A stretch of 64,000 nt of DNA from Paenibacillus sp. V4I3 (GTDB taxonomy: Bacteria > Bacillota > Bacilli > Paenibacillales > NBRC-103111), in contig NZ_JAUSZA010000001.1 in assembly GCF_030817215.1 (NCBI RefSeq), positions 2,206,501-2,270,500 on the forward strand. The letters run 5' to 3'. The position numbers and the translations under genes are program-made. Shown here piece after piece: positions 8,046 through 16,536 of this stretch (the stretch's first letter is position 1; each line of letters starts with the position of its first letter). Below the pieces are notes generated by a model. That model was not told the origin of the DNA. It made no database searches and was given only the letters and a program-made list of their open reading frames with translations.

Positions 8046-9437
8046 ATGATAAAAAGAATTGGGACGGTCACTTTAAGCGTTTTACTGGCAGGCAGTTTGG
8101 CAGCATGCGGCAGCAACAATGCGGCAACTAGCCCGGCAGCATCCACCAAGGCATCTGAACAACCTGCTAGCTCAGCTCCTGTGAAGAAAGATAAGACGAA
8201 GCTTACTTATTGGACGGGTGACCGTCATGATATGGATTATATTAAAGGTGTTGTGCAGAAGTTTAACGAAACGAATGGCGAGAACATTGAAGTCGAAATG
8301 GTTGTGAAGACGGAAGATTTCAACCAAGCGATTGATTTGGCCTTCGCTTCCGGACAGGCACCTGATATCATCCGCGTGAAGGAAAACACGATCCAACCTT
8401 TTGCGCAAAAAGGATATTTGAAGCCAATTGATTCCTATTTAGATGATGCGATTAAGAAGAAATTCCCAGTCATTGATGATTTCAACCGGATTGATGGGAA
8501 AATGTACAGCTTACCGAACTATGGTTCAACACTGAGACTTGTTTACAATAAAGAGCTTTTTGCCAAAGCGGGCATTGCTGCTCCTCCGAAAACATTGAAA
8601 GAAATGGTCGAGGATGCGAAGAAAATTACGGCTGTAGGTAAAGCTTCCGGCTCTTATGGTTTTGCTCAAAACTTCAAAAGCCCGGAAAGCGCACTAGGTC
8701 GTTCGGCAAGAGTTATTGCTGAAACGAGCGGTTACGGCGGACTTGGCTTTGATTTCAAAACCGCGAAGTTTGATTTCACAGGATTCAAAGATGTTATTTC
8801 ATCGTTCAAACAGATGGTAGATGACGGCAGTACGCTGCCAGGTATGGAATCGCTGGATATTGACCCGCTGCGTGCGCAATTCGCAGAAGGCAAAATCGGG
8901 ATGTACATCTCATTCTCATCGGAACCAGGCGTGTATGCGAATCAGTTTCCAGCCAAAATCGAATGGGCAGCTGCACCGGTTCCAACGATCGATGGCACGA
9001 TTAAAGGCGCTACCTCCTTCTTGGGCGGGCAATGGTTAGCCTTAAGCAACACAACCAAAAATGCAGACCAAGCTTGGAAGTTCATGGCGTACATGTATAA
9101 TGACGAAGTTTTGAAAACGTATCATGAAAAAGGCTTCGGTCTATCCATGGTGCCATCTGTTTCTTCCGTAGCAAAGAAACCGGAAATCAAAGGTATTGAT
9201 GGCTTCCTTCCAGTTGGAAACGACGGCACTTGGCCGTTGCAACCTACCGTAACTGTTGAAGGTATGAAAAAAGATGATGCTTTTTTCAAATACATGATCA
9301 GTGGTGGGAACTTGGATCAAATTATTCAAGATCTGAACAAGCGCTACAATGATGCTCTCGATAAAGCTGTAGCTAAAGGCTCAGTGAAGGTGCAGCCTAA
9401 TCCAAGCTTCGATCCGATGAAGCTGATGATGAAATAA
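8046..9437 (+). CDS. Carbohydrate ABC transporter lipoprotein binding protein, module 1
   Basis: A 463-residue family 1 solute-binding protein, anchored outside the membrane as a lipoprotein. It has a basic start, a hydrophobic core and the lipobox LAAC with Cys near residue 21, then a Ser/Ala-rich spacer and the binding domain beginning TKLTYWTGDRHD. The region YNKELFAKAGIAAPPKTL and the WALSN/AWKF segments are typical of CUT1 importers for oligosaccharides. The ribosome site GGGAGG is strong. It heads an operon with two permeases and a heparinase-type lyase, so its ligand is probably an unsaturated uronic-acid oligosaccharide or a related product. No ATPase is encoded here; a shared MsmX-type ATPase would be needed. 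Confidence 0.92.
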   Translation: MIKRIGTVTLSVLLAGSLAACGSNNAATSPAASTKASEQPASSAPVKKDKTKLTYWTGDRHDMDYIKGVVQKFNETNGENIEVEMVVKTEDFNQAIDLAFASGQAPDIIRVKENTIQPFAQKGYLKPIDSYLDDAIKKKFPVIDDFNRIDGKMYSLPNYGSTLRLVYNKELFAKAGIAAPPKTLKEMVEDAKKITAVGKASGSYGFAQNFKSPESALGRSARVIAETSGYGGLGFDFKTAKFDFTGFKDVISSFKQMVDDGSTLPGMESLDIDPLRAQFAEGKIGMYISFSSEPGVYANQFPAKIEWAAAPVPTIDGTIKGATSFLGGQWLALSNTTKNADQAWKFMAYMYNDEVLKTYHEKGFGLSMVPSVSSVAKKPEIKGIDGFLPVGNDGTWPLQPTVTVEGMKKDDAFFKYMISGGNLDQIIQDLNKRYNDALDKAVAKGSVKVQPNPSFDPMKLMMK

Positions 9438-9451
9438 TAGCTATTGATACG

Positions 9452-9482
9452 GCGAGAGTGGAGTGAATAGCTCCACTCTCGC
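9452..9482 (+). promoter_or_regulatory. Intergenic hairpin between binding protein and permease, module 1
   Basis: GCGAGAGTGGAG and CTCCACTCTCGC form a perfect 12-bp stem with a seven-base loop, 14 bases after the binding-protein stop. There is no T run, so it is probably an mRNA 3-prime-end stabiliser or partial attenuator that keeps binding protein in excess over permease, as in other binding-protein-dependent operons. Confidence 0.65.
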
Positions 9483-9515
9483 TCTCTAAGTATAGATATT
9501 ACAGGAGGGAACGGG

Positions 9516-10412
9516 ATGAACAGGACACGCCAGATCGGGTTTTCATATTTATTTTTATTTCCAAGTTTTCTACTGACCATGGTGCTGGGCGTCTATCCGA
9601 TTGCTTGGGCTATTCGATATATGTTTTATGACTACAAAGGGTTCGGGGAAGCGTCATTTATTGGGTTTGATAATTTCAGGAGGCTTTGGCAGGACACGGA
9701 GTATTGGCACTCAGTCTTGAATACATTCATTTATGCAGGCGGTAAATTAATCATAACTTTGCCATTATGCTTGGTTCTAGCCGTTATTCTGAATCAAAAG
9801 CTGCGCGGCCGCAATTGGCTGAGAGCCATCTATTTCATGCCGACAATTATAAGTTCATCTGTCATGGCTGTCGTATTTTTCATTATTTTCAACTCCTATA
9901 ACGGCATTCTCAATCAATATTTGCTGAAGTTTAACATCATCTCCGAAAGAATCGATTGGCTCGGTCCCAAAAACGCCCTGTTTACGACGATCATCATCGC
10001 TGTATGGGGTGCGGTAGGCAACTACATGCTGCTGTTCCTTGCCGGTCTTCAAAATATCCCGAACGATGTGTATGAAAGCTCGTCGCTGGACGGCGCCAAT
10101 AAATGGCAGCAATTCTGGTGCTTAACCATTCCAATGTTAGGGCCAGTGCTGCAAATCGTGATCATGCTGGCCATTATTAATTCGCTTAAAGGGTACGAGA
10201 GCATTATGGTGTTGACCGAAGGCGGCCCGGTAGGAAAGACGGAAGTGATGTATTTGTACGTGTATAAGCTTTTCTTTCCGACACCTTCAGGGACACTTGT
10301 GGACCAACAATTCGGCTACGGAAGTGCCGTTGGATTCGTTACAGCCGTCATTGTAGGCATCATCACACTAGCTTATCACGCGATGTCTAGACGTCTGAAC
10401 AATCTTCAATGA
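9516..10412 (+). CDS. Sugar ABC transporter permease, MalF/UgpA type, module 1
   Basis: A 298-residue inner-membrane permease with about six transmembrane segments. The first begins FSYLFLFPSFLLTMVLGVYP, and the ATPase-contact loop is YESSSLDGANKWQQFWCLTIP near residue 190, the EAA-like motif of CUT1 permeases. The ribosome site GGAGGGAACGGG precedes ATG 9516. It forms a heterodimer with the next gene product and imports the sugar captured by the 8046 lipoprotein. Confidence 0.92.
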   Translation: MNRTRQIGFSYLFLFPSFLLTMVLGVYPIAWAIRYMFYDYKGFGEASFIGFDNFRRLWQDTEYWHSVLNTFIYAGGKLIITLPLCLVLAVILNQKLRGRNWLRAIYFMPTIISSSVMAVVFFIIFNSYNGILNQYLLKFNIISERIDWLGPKNALFTTIIIAVWGAVGNYMLLFLAGLQNIPNDVYESSSLDGANKWQQFWCLTIPMLGPVLQIVIMLAIINSLKGYESIMVLTEGGPVGKTEVMYLYVYKLFFPTPSGTLVDQQFGYGSAVGFVTAVIVGIITLAYHAMSRRLNNLQ

Positions 10413-10429
10413 GGGAGGATGCTGGGAAA

Positions 10430-11320
10430 ATGGAAGTTACTGAAACGTTATCGAATGTACGGATAAATAAACAAACCCAGCCATTTTCATTTGCGAGAAT
10501 AGGCGGGAGAGTACTGCTCTGGATCTTTTTACTGGTAACAGCCTTACTGATTGTGTTTCCTATTGTTGTGACTTTTCTTGGCTCCTTTATGTCCAATATC
10601 GAGATTACGAAAGGCGGGAAGATTTTCCCATCCTCCTGGCAATTCGTGAATTACAAAGAAGCTTGGGTGCAAGCCAATTTCGCTCGGTTTACATGGAATA
10701 GTCTATTTCTGAGCGGAGCAACAACGATAGGTACACTGATCGTAGCATCGATGGCCGCTTATGTAGTTGACCGGATTAAATTCCCGGGCAAAGCCATTTT
10801 CGTCGCGATTCAGGCATCTACCATGTTCATATCGATAGGCGCTGTTGTCATCCGACCACAATTTGAGCTTATGGTCAAGCTCCACCTGCACACGAATTTA
10901 TGGGGTGTCGTCCTCATTCTGGTGAGTGGCCACGCGTATATTTTCTTTATTTTACTGAGCTTTTTACAAGGTATTTCCCGGGAATTAGATGAGGCTGCGC
11001 GTATAGATGGCTGCTCGAACGGCGGGATATTTTGGCGAATTATTTTACCTTTGATGCGTCCGGGATTGGGTGTAGGGGCACTGTTTACTTTTTGCGGAGC
11101 TTGGAATGAATATTTACGTCCATTAGTATTTACGATGACAAATCCCAAGCTGCAAACATTAACCGTTGGATTATCCTATCTTCGGTATGGGGCATCGGCT
11201 GCGGTTCAAACGCATTATATGCTGGCAGGAGCTTGTTTATCGATCTTACCGCTGCTTGTCGTGTATATGATCGCGAATAAATCGTTTATGCAGATGACAG
11301 CTGGTTCACTGAAAGGCTAG
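10430..11320 (+). CDS. Carbohydrate ABC transporter permease, MalG/UgpE type, module 1
   Basis: A 296-residue permease, the second half of the module 1 channel. Membrane segments start around VLLWIFLLVTALLIVFP, and the cytoplasmic loop ELDEAARIDGCSNGGIFWRIILP is a clear EAA motif. The frame opens at ATG 10409, overlapping the previous stop, but that codon lacks a ribosome site. GGGAGG at 10413-10418 favours ATG 10430 even though the spacing (11) is slightly long. The end is 17 bases from the lyase gene, so both are co-transcribed. Confidence 0.92.
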   Translation: MEVTETLSNVRINKQTQPFSFARIGGRVLLWIFLLVTALLIVFPIVVTFLGSFMSNIEITKGGKIFPSSWQFVNYKEAWVQANFARFTWNSLFLSGATTIGTLIVASMAAYVVDRIKFPGKAIFVAIQASTMFISIGAVVIRPQFELMVKLHLHTNLWGVVLILVSGHAYIFFILLSFLQGISRELDEAARIDGCSNGGIFWRIILPLMRPGLGVGALFTFCGAWNEYLRPLVFTMTNPKLQTLTVGLSYLRYGASAAVQTHYMLAGACLSILPLLVVYMIANKSFMQMTAGSLKG

Positions 11321-11337
11321 GAGGGGCAGACACTAAT

Positions 11338-13461
11338 ATGGATAAAAAACGTCAAGAGCAACTCCGCACAAACGCGGGTAAACCAGAGTTTAGTGAAGCG
11401 ATGGCTTTCCTGCGGCAAGAAGTGGATGAGGCATCGCTGATTACTTATGAGATCAAGTCGGATGAGCAGGGGCAGTGGACGCATTATTATCATTGTCATG
11501 AGGATGGCACTCGATTGACATTTAATTGGGATACGCCACTTAACCATCGTTGCCCAACATGCAGCAAGGAATGTACGGGTGAACCTTTCGATTCCGCATG
11601 GACGTCGATTGCGCATTCGAAGATCGGTCGCGCGGTTTACCATATTGCTTTGTTGTACGCCATAGAACCCGATAAGCATCACTTAGATGTGGTGAAATCC
11701 TATCTAATGACTTATGCGAGTCATTATGGTACGTATCGTATCCATGGTGATATTCCGTATAACGGTCCAGGTAAATTGTTTGCCCAAACGCTGGATGAAG
11801 CTCATTGGATCACGGATCTTGCTCTGGGATTTGATGTCATTAAAGAGCATTTAACGCCTCAAGAAGTGGCTCACATTGGCAGTGGCTTGCTTAAGCCGTG
11901 TGCACGGTTTCTAATTGAACACAAAGAAAAGCAAATTCATAATCACTCCGTGTTGATTACATCGGCAATAGCCTCTATTGGCTTGCTACTTCATGATAAC
12001 GAGATAATGCAGTTGGGACTCGAAGGAGAATACGGCCTGCTGGATCAAATCAGTCGCGGGATTTTTGAGGACGGTTTATGGTACGAAGGCAATGTTCAAT
12101 ATCACTTCTACGCATTCAAATCGATGCTGCATTATGCGTTGATTGCGGAAGGCACGGAGTGGGAGCTTTGGCATCACAAGGCTTTGAAAAGCATGTTTGA
12201 TTTCCCGCTGTATCTCCTGTTACCAAATGGCGTCATGCCGATACTTAACGATGCGGGTCCGGGTGACCATATGGGCACCTATGCCCCTTATTATGAAATT
12301 GCTTTGGATATTTACGGGAATGACATGTACCGTTCACTCCTGCATACGGCCTATGGAACGGAGTGGGCAGATCAGCAATTTACTGGGGTGAACCACGTTA
12401 AAAGGGATTCCGTATATGCCTTGATGTTTGGTCAGGAGCTGAGTACTTCGAATGATGAGAGGGGCGTTTCCCTATGGGATACAGCTCATCATACCCGGTC
12501 CTTAACGTCTAGCGGCTTGACCAAATTGGTGAATGCAAAAGGGTGGCAGGTTATCCTCAAGCATAGCCGGTTCGGCGGTGAGCACGATCATATGGACCGG
12601 CTTGGGTTATCCGTTGTGCGCGGAACGGTTCCTTTGTTGATCGACCCGGGTACAACGGCTTACGGCATCCCGGCGCACTATGGTTGGTTTAAACATACTT
12701 ATTCGCATAATACGGTAAGTCTGAACGGGGCCGATCAGCCACCACGTGATGGGCGGATTGTTCAGCTCGTTGAGGAGAACTGGGGCGTATGGGCGGAGAC
12801 GGCTGTTGATTGGCTGTCTGAGGATTACCAGATGAAAGAGAGAATCATCCTGCCTCGTGAGCTTAGCCCATGGGATGATAAGGCCTTTAAGGGCGCTGTT
12901 ATCCGAAGAATTAACGTGCTTATGGGGGATCAGCTATTGGATATCGTTAGCGTAACTGTTCCTGATACACGAGAAGTTCATCTGACGAATCATTTTAGCG
13001 GTAAAATGAGACAGGATTCTCTTGTCCGGTGGGAGTCGACGGATGAGCAGCTGAGCAAGCTTGATCAGAAGTGGCTGAAAGACAAACAAAAGCTGGTATC
13101 TGGCGCGCGTTCCTTTTGCTATGAGATGCAAGCAGGAATGTTAGAGCAGCATATCTGGTGTTCGAAGACGTCGGATATTTTCACAGCGTTATCGCCGGAT
13201 AATCCACTGACTGTGGACCGAACATCACTGATTCAACGAGTCACCGTTGAGGGTAAAGTCCTGTTTGTGCAGGTGCTTAGTTATGACCCGGATCATGGAG
13301 AACGATTGAAAGCTGCCAACTCGGCTGATCTTGTTGTTGTTGAGCTGCAAGACGATACGTATCGGATTGAGTTGCAAACGCTGGAAGATCAGCCTGTTTT
13401 TTCTGTGGATTTAAGCGGAGGGAAGGCTACGCTCAGCAAGATGGATAAAGAAAGACAATAA
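11338..13461 (+). CDS. Heparinase II/III-family polysaccharide lyase
   Basis: A 707-residue lyase-like protein without a signal peptide, so it should act in the cytoplasm on imported oligosaccharides. The N-terminal part carries a Cys/His cluster (YHCHEDG, HRCPTCSKEC, then GEPFDSAW) common in Gram-positive heparinase-like proteins, followed by an alpha/alpha toroid with NHSVL near residue 201 and YEGNVQYHFYAFKSML near 250. The C-terminal half has the conserved heparinase II/III core SRFGGEHDHMDRLGLSVVRG and TYSHNTVSLNG near residues 410-465, then a beta-sandwich. Beta-elimination of uronic-acid-containing chains is expected from the family; the exact substrate (heparin-like, alginate, ulvan or rhamnogalacturonan type) cannot be read from the sequence. 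It closes the 8046-13461 operon. Confidence 0.88.
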   Translation: MDKKRQEQLRTNAGKPEFSEAMAFLRQEVDEASLITYEIKSDEQGQWTHYYHCHEDGTRLTFNWDTPLNHRCPTCSKECTGEPFDSAWTSIAHSKIGRAVYHIALLYAIEPDKHHLDVVKSYLMTYASHYGTYRIHGDIPYNGPGKLFAQTLDEAHWITDLALGFDVIKEHLTPQEVAHIGSGLLKPCARFLIEHKEKQIHNHSVLITSAIASIGLLLHDNEIMQLGLEGEYGLLDQISRGIFEDGLWYEGNVQYHFYAFKSMLHYALIAEGTEWELWHHKALKSMFDFPLYLLLPNGVMPILNDAGPGDHMGTYAPYYEIALDIYGNDMYRSLLHTAYGTEWADQQFTGVNHVKRDSVYALMFGQELSTSNDERGVSLWDTAHHTRSLTSSGLTKLVNAKGWQVILKHSRFGGEHDHMDRLGLSVVRGTVPLLIDPGTTAYGIPAHYGWFKHTYSHNTVSLNGADQPPRDGRIVQLVEENWGVWAETAVDWLSEDYQMKERIILPRELSPWDDKAFKGAVIRRINVLMGDQLLDIVSVTVPDTREVHLTNHFSGKMRQDSLVRWESTDEQLSKLDQKWLKDKQKLVSGARSFCYEMQAGMLEQHIWCSKTSDIFTALSPDNPLTVDRTSLIQRVTVEGKVLFVQVLSYDPDHGERLKAANSADLVVVELQDDTYRIELQTLEDQPVFSVDLSGGKATLSKMDKERQ

Positions 13462-13535
13462 TCGATTGCATCGCCAAATGTCCTAAGTCGAGGCTATAAC
13501 AATTGAAGTTATCAAGACATTGGAAGTATGTTCTT

Positions 13536-13655
13536 GTTGTAAAAAGTGCAACAATTGCGTCTCTATCATGCTTTTCTCCCTGTTTTGTTGCAGAAACTAC
13601 AACTCCAACATGCAAAATGGGCCTTGGGAGTGGGAAATGTTGCAGAAAATACAAC
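13536..13655. repeat. Cluster A of a 17-nt palindromic repeat (three copies)
   Basis: The 346-base gap 13462-13807 holds three 17-nt copies of GTTGYA-N5-TRCAAC at 13536-13552, 13587-13603 and 13639-13655. Start-to-start distances are 51 and 52. The same motif with nearly the same spacing recurs at 62572-62753. No gene was found in this gap; a weak start region for the next gene is near its right end. Confidence 0.8.
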
Positions 13656-13807
13656 TTCGACATCCTCTGATGCTGACACCCATCTACTTCTACTTTTCCT
13701 ACTTCTAGTTTAGCCTCGGCCGCTGAACAACTTTTCAACCGGAATTTAGAGTTTCCAGTTTCCTATCCAAAATTAACAATAAAGCCCCTTGTCGGGTAAA
13801 GGTGTGA

Positions 13808-16228
13808 ATGATTATGCGAAATCGATTATCATTTCTTAGTCTTTGGTCGATCAATGACGCTCTAAATCTGGAAGAACTGAAAGCTGGGCTCGATGAGCTT
13901 CGTCTTGCAGGAGTAGAGGGCGTCATTTTTCATCCGAGATTTTATCCGAATACGCCCGTTTATATGAGTGAATCGTATTTGAACATCATATCTGACTTAA
14001 TTATCTACGCGAAGACTAGGGGGATGATCTTCTGGATTTATGATGAAAATGGTTGGCCTTCCGGTACGGCAGGCGGTGAAGTCATGAAGAGACTTCCGAA
14101 TTCAACATGTAATTGGGTCGAATGGGTTTCAGATCAGGACGAGCATGGAGGCCGAATCGCGTTTGGCTCGAAATTGGCGGTCTCCTCCTTAGATCCGGTA
14201 GCCACGTACACATTTATTGATATCACTTATGATGGTTATCGCAAAGGGTTATCCGCTGAAGCGTTCGACTATGTGACTGGCTTCTTCTCTGACGAGGTTG
14301 CATTTCTCGATGGGCATGGCATCACGGTCAAAACAGGCGCAATTCCTTGGGATGATCGGTTCGCGCAGCAATATGAAGCGAAATACGGGGAAGCGCTGCT
14401 TCCTTTATTGTCGCTTCTGTTTATCGAAGGAGAAGGCTATGAGCGCTTCCGTGTCCGCTACTGGGAGCTGTTGACAGACGCGATCCTTGCAGGTTTCTAT
14501 CATCCAGTGGCAGATTGGTGCGAAACCTATGGCAAGAAATTTACAGCTCATCTTAAAGCGGAGGAAAGTCCATTCTTTCAGCTCTCTTATAGTGGCTCTT
14601 GCTTTCAGGTGCTAAAAGCGGTTGAAACGCCGGCCATCGATGCTTTGGAGCGTTACCCAGGGAACAATTACTATCCACGGATCGTTCACTCTGTTGCTAT
14701 GCAGCAGGGACGGAGTGCTTCTCTCGTTGAAGCCATGGGCGGTAGCGGTTGGGGTGTTTCCCCTGAATCCTTCACGAATTATGTCATGTGGCTGGCGAAT
14801 CACGGTATTGAGCAATTCGTGCTTCATTTAAATCAACTAAAGCTGAATACGAAAGCCATTCAAGACTGGCCGCCGTCTATGCCCAGCCATGTGACGTGGA
14901 AAGATGCCTTTCCAGCGCTGCTGGCATCGCTCCAAGATCAAGCAGCGTTGCTGCCTGATTTGAAGGCGAAACCAGATGTCTTGATCGTTACGCCAACTCG
15001 CGGCATTATGGCAACTTTCGACCCAAAAGACACAATGCAAATGAATGAACACGATGGCTCCAACATTCCGAGATCAGCCTCCGGTATCATCAATGAGAAG
15101 CTGCTGGCGCTAGTGGAAGCTTGTTATGCGTCTGGGATTCATTACGAATTATCCGAGGAGCGGGTGATCGAGGAAGATGGTATCCTCATGAATGGCACTC
15201 TACGGATCGGGAAGCGTGACTATGATCATGTGCTAGTGGCTGATGGCTGCAGATGGAACGATACGGGGATGGAGGATAAGCTGCGCTCAGCAGGCATCCT
15301 TATTTATGGTTCGGACAACTGGCAAGAGCTGTTGCCAAGTAGTAGAGTACCTGAGGTGTCGAGCGAAAAGGAAGGTTCTCGTCCGCTGCAGACACCTTGG
15401 ATGGTTCAACCACCACAGAGAAATCAAATCTATGTAGAGTTTCAAGATCAGCTAGATGGTAAATTAACGGCAGAATTGTCCTTGGAACAGCCGGTGAAGA
15501 TCAGCGGTATGTCGCTCTTTTTACACGATCTGGTGCAGGAGGTTCGGATTAACGGACAAATGCTTACGATCGTTCCTCAGCATGGCGGTTTTGAAGTCAA
15601 TGTGCCAGAGATTGTTTTTGCCATAGCAAGCAAGCTAACCATCGGGGTTTCTCCGCTAGAGGGAGGGGAAGGTTGTCCAATTGCTTTTCTGCGCGGCCAA
15701 TTTGCAGTAATCAGTCAAGATGAGCCGGTGGAAAAGGATGAACATCAGTGGATGCTGAAGGGAGCATTTAAGCTAGTTCCCATGCCCGCATCTATTGACG
15801 GGGCTAACCTCATTTCAGCCGGTTTTCCGTTTGCTGGCTTACCGATCACCGTGAGCAAAACGATTCAGATGGATGAAAAAGGCATCACGACCTTGCAGTT
15901 AACTGATGTTAAGGCCGCTGCAGCGCATGTTTGGTTGGCGGGTGAAGAGCTGGGATGGTGCTGGGGACCAGACTTTCAAGTTCCGATTCCGAAGGGGCTG
16001 GCTGCAGGTTCTTACGAACTAAAGGTTAATCTTTATCCCAGCACATTCAACATGTATGGCCCGCATCGCCACATCGACGGAGATCGATACTTGACTAGTC
16101 CTGACCAATATAAAGGAATCAAAAATTTTGCAGATCGCGCGGATGCTCCAGAGCTAACCAAGGTGATAGAGTCGCATTTCGTCAAATGGGGCATTTCGGG
16201 TGATGTGCGGCTTATCCATCAGAAATGA
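13808..16228 (+). CDS. GH106-like glycoside hydrolase (putative alpha-L-rhamnosidase-type protein)
   Basis: An 806-residue protein without a signal peptide. Its first third looks like a TIM barrel with the motif FWIYDENGWPSGTAGG near residue 85, the form seen in GH106 and related hydrolases. A helical stretch with KFTAHLKAEESPFF and SNHGIEQFVLHLNQ-like segments follows, then beta-sandwich domains after about residue 530 (VYVEF-, VQEVRINGQ-type strands). GH106 enzymes remove alpha-L-rhamnose. Together with the lyase upstream this would fit breakdown of a rhamnose- and uronate-containing polysaccharide, but the family assignment is from motif memory only. ATG 13808 and ATG 13814 are both possible starts behind AAAGGTG. 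Ten bases after its stop the stump of another gene begins, so it once headed a longer operon. Confidence 0.65.
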   Translation: MIMRNRLSFLSLWSINDALNLEELKAGLDELRLAGVEGVIFHPRFYPNTPVYMSESYLNIISDLIIYAKTRGMIFWIYDENGWPSGTAGGEVMKRLPNSTCNWVEWVSDQDEHGGRIAFGSKLAVSSLDPVATYTFIDITYDGYRKGLSAEAFDYVTGFFSDEVAFLDGHGITVKTGAIPWDDRFAQQYEAKYGEALLPLLSLLFIEGEGYERFRVRYWELLTDAILAGFYHPVADWCETYGKKFTAHLKAEESPFFQLSYSGSCFQVLKAVETPAIDALERYPGNNYYPRIVHSVAMQQGRSASLVEAMGGSGWGVSPESFTNYVMWLANHGIEQFVLHLNQLKLNTKAIQDWPPSMPSHVTWKDAFPALLASLQDQAALLPDLKAKPDVLIVTPTRGIMATFDPKDTMQMNEHDGSNIPRSASGIINEKLLALVEACYASGIHYELSEERVIEEDGILMNGTLRIGKRDYDHVLVADGCRWNDTGMEDKLRSAGILIYGSDNWQELLPSSRVPEVSSEKEGSRPLQTPWMVQPPQRNQIYVEFQDQLDGKLTAELSLEQPVKISGMSLFLHDLVQEVRINGQMLTIVPQHGGFEVNVPEIVFAIASKLTIGVSPLEGGEGCPIAFLRGQFAVISQDEPVEKDEHQWMLKGAFKLVPMPASIDGANLISAGFPFAGLPITVSKTIQMDEKGITTLQLTDVKAAAAHVWLAGEELGWCWGPDFQVPIPKGLAAGSYELKVNLYPSTFNMYGPHRHIDGDRYLTSPDQYKGIKNFADRADAPELTKVIESHFVKWGISGDVRLIHQK

Positions 16229-16238
16229 GTATGATAAT

Positions 16239-16325
16239 ATGACGATTGCAGATCCAAACTCGTATCTGGCCGATAGGGTGGAGGCGTGCAAACGCCACGG
16301 GCCTGATAACCAAACGATAATCTAA
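16239..16325 (+). pseudogene. N-terminal remnant of a hydrolase-like gene (28 codons)
   Basis: ATG 16239 opens a 28-codon frame whose composition is strongly protein-like: MTIADPNSYLADRVEACKR, then HGPDNQTII and a stop. The DPN-L...PDN-TI pattern resembles the opening of SGNH/GDSL hydrolases that often accompany such polysaccharide clusters, but the rest of the gene is absent. It starts ten bases after the hydrolase stop, as an operon partner would. A deletion or decayed gene is the simplest reading. Nothing resembling the missing part occurs before the terminator at 16386. Confidence 0.4.
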
Positions 16326-16385
16326 CGGATGTATTGACACAGCGAGAATATCCAATTCAAAGAGGGAATCTACTGATAGAACGAG

Positions 16386-16430
16386 AAAATGACCCGCTAA
16401 GGCTGTTGGCCTATAAGTGGGTCATTTTTT
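16386..16430 (+). terminator. Terminator ending module 1
   Basis: AAATGACCCGCT pairs with AGTGGGTCATTT, with an extra inner GGC-GCC pairing and a T run. It resembles the terminator at 23975 in sequence (ATGACCC stem). The next 100 bases to 16536 hold only the leader of the redoxin-MCP gene. Confidence 0.85.
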
Positions 16431-16536
16431 GTCGAATATATAAACTTTTTATCCGAAATAATGTAGCATTTCCACTGGTTTTCAGCTAGACTGAAGGAAG
16501 CTATTTACGAATATCATGTTAAATTGGGGTGGCAGC

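Noticed and set aside
13462..13807. Insertion-sequence remnant
   Set aside because: No terminal inverted repeats with target duplication and no transposase-like frame; only the 17-nt palindromes are repeated.
16240..16330. Possible riboswitch (structured GGCGT-GCAA-ACGCC segment before a terminator and the MCP fusion gene)
   Set aside because: The strongly coding-like 28-codon frame in the same bases explains the composition better, and the conserved c-di-GMP or other riboswitch cores are not met.
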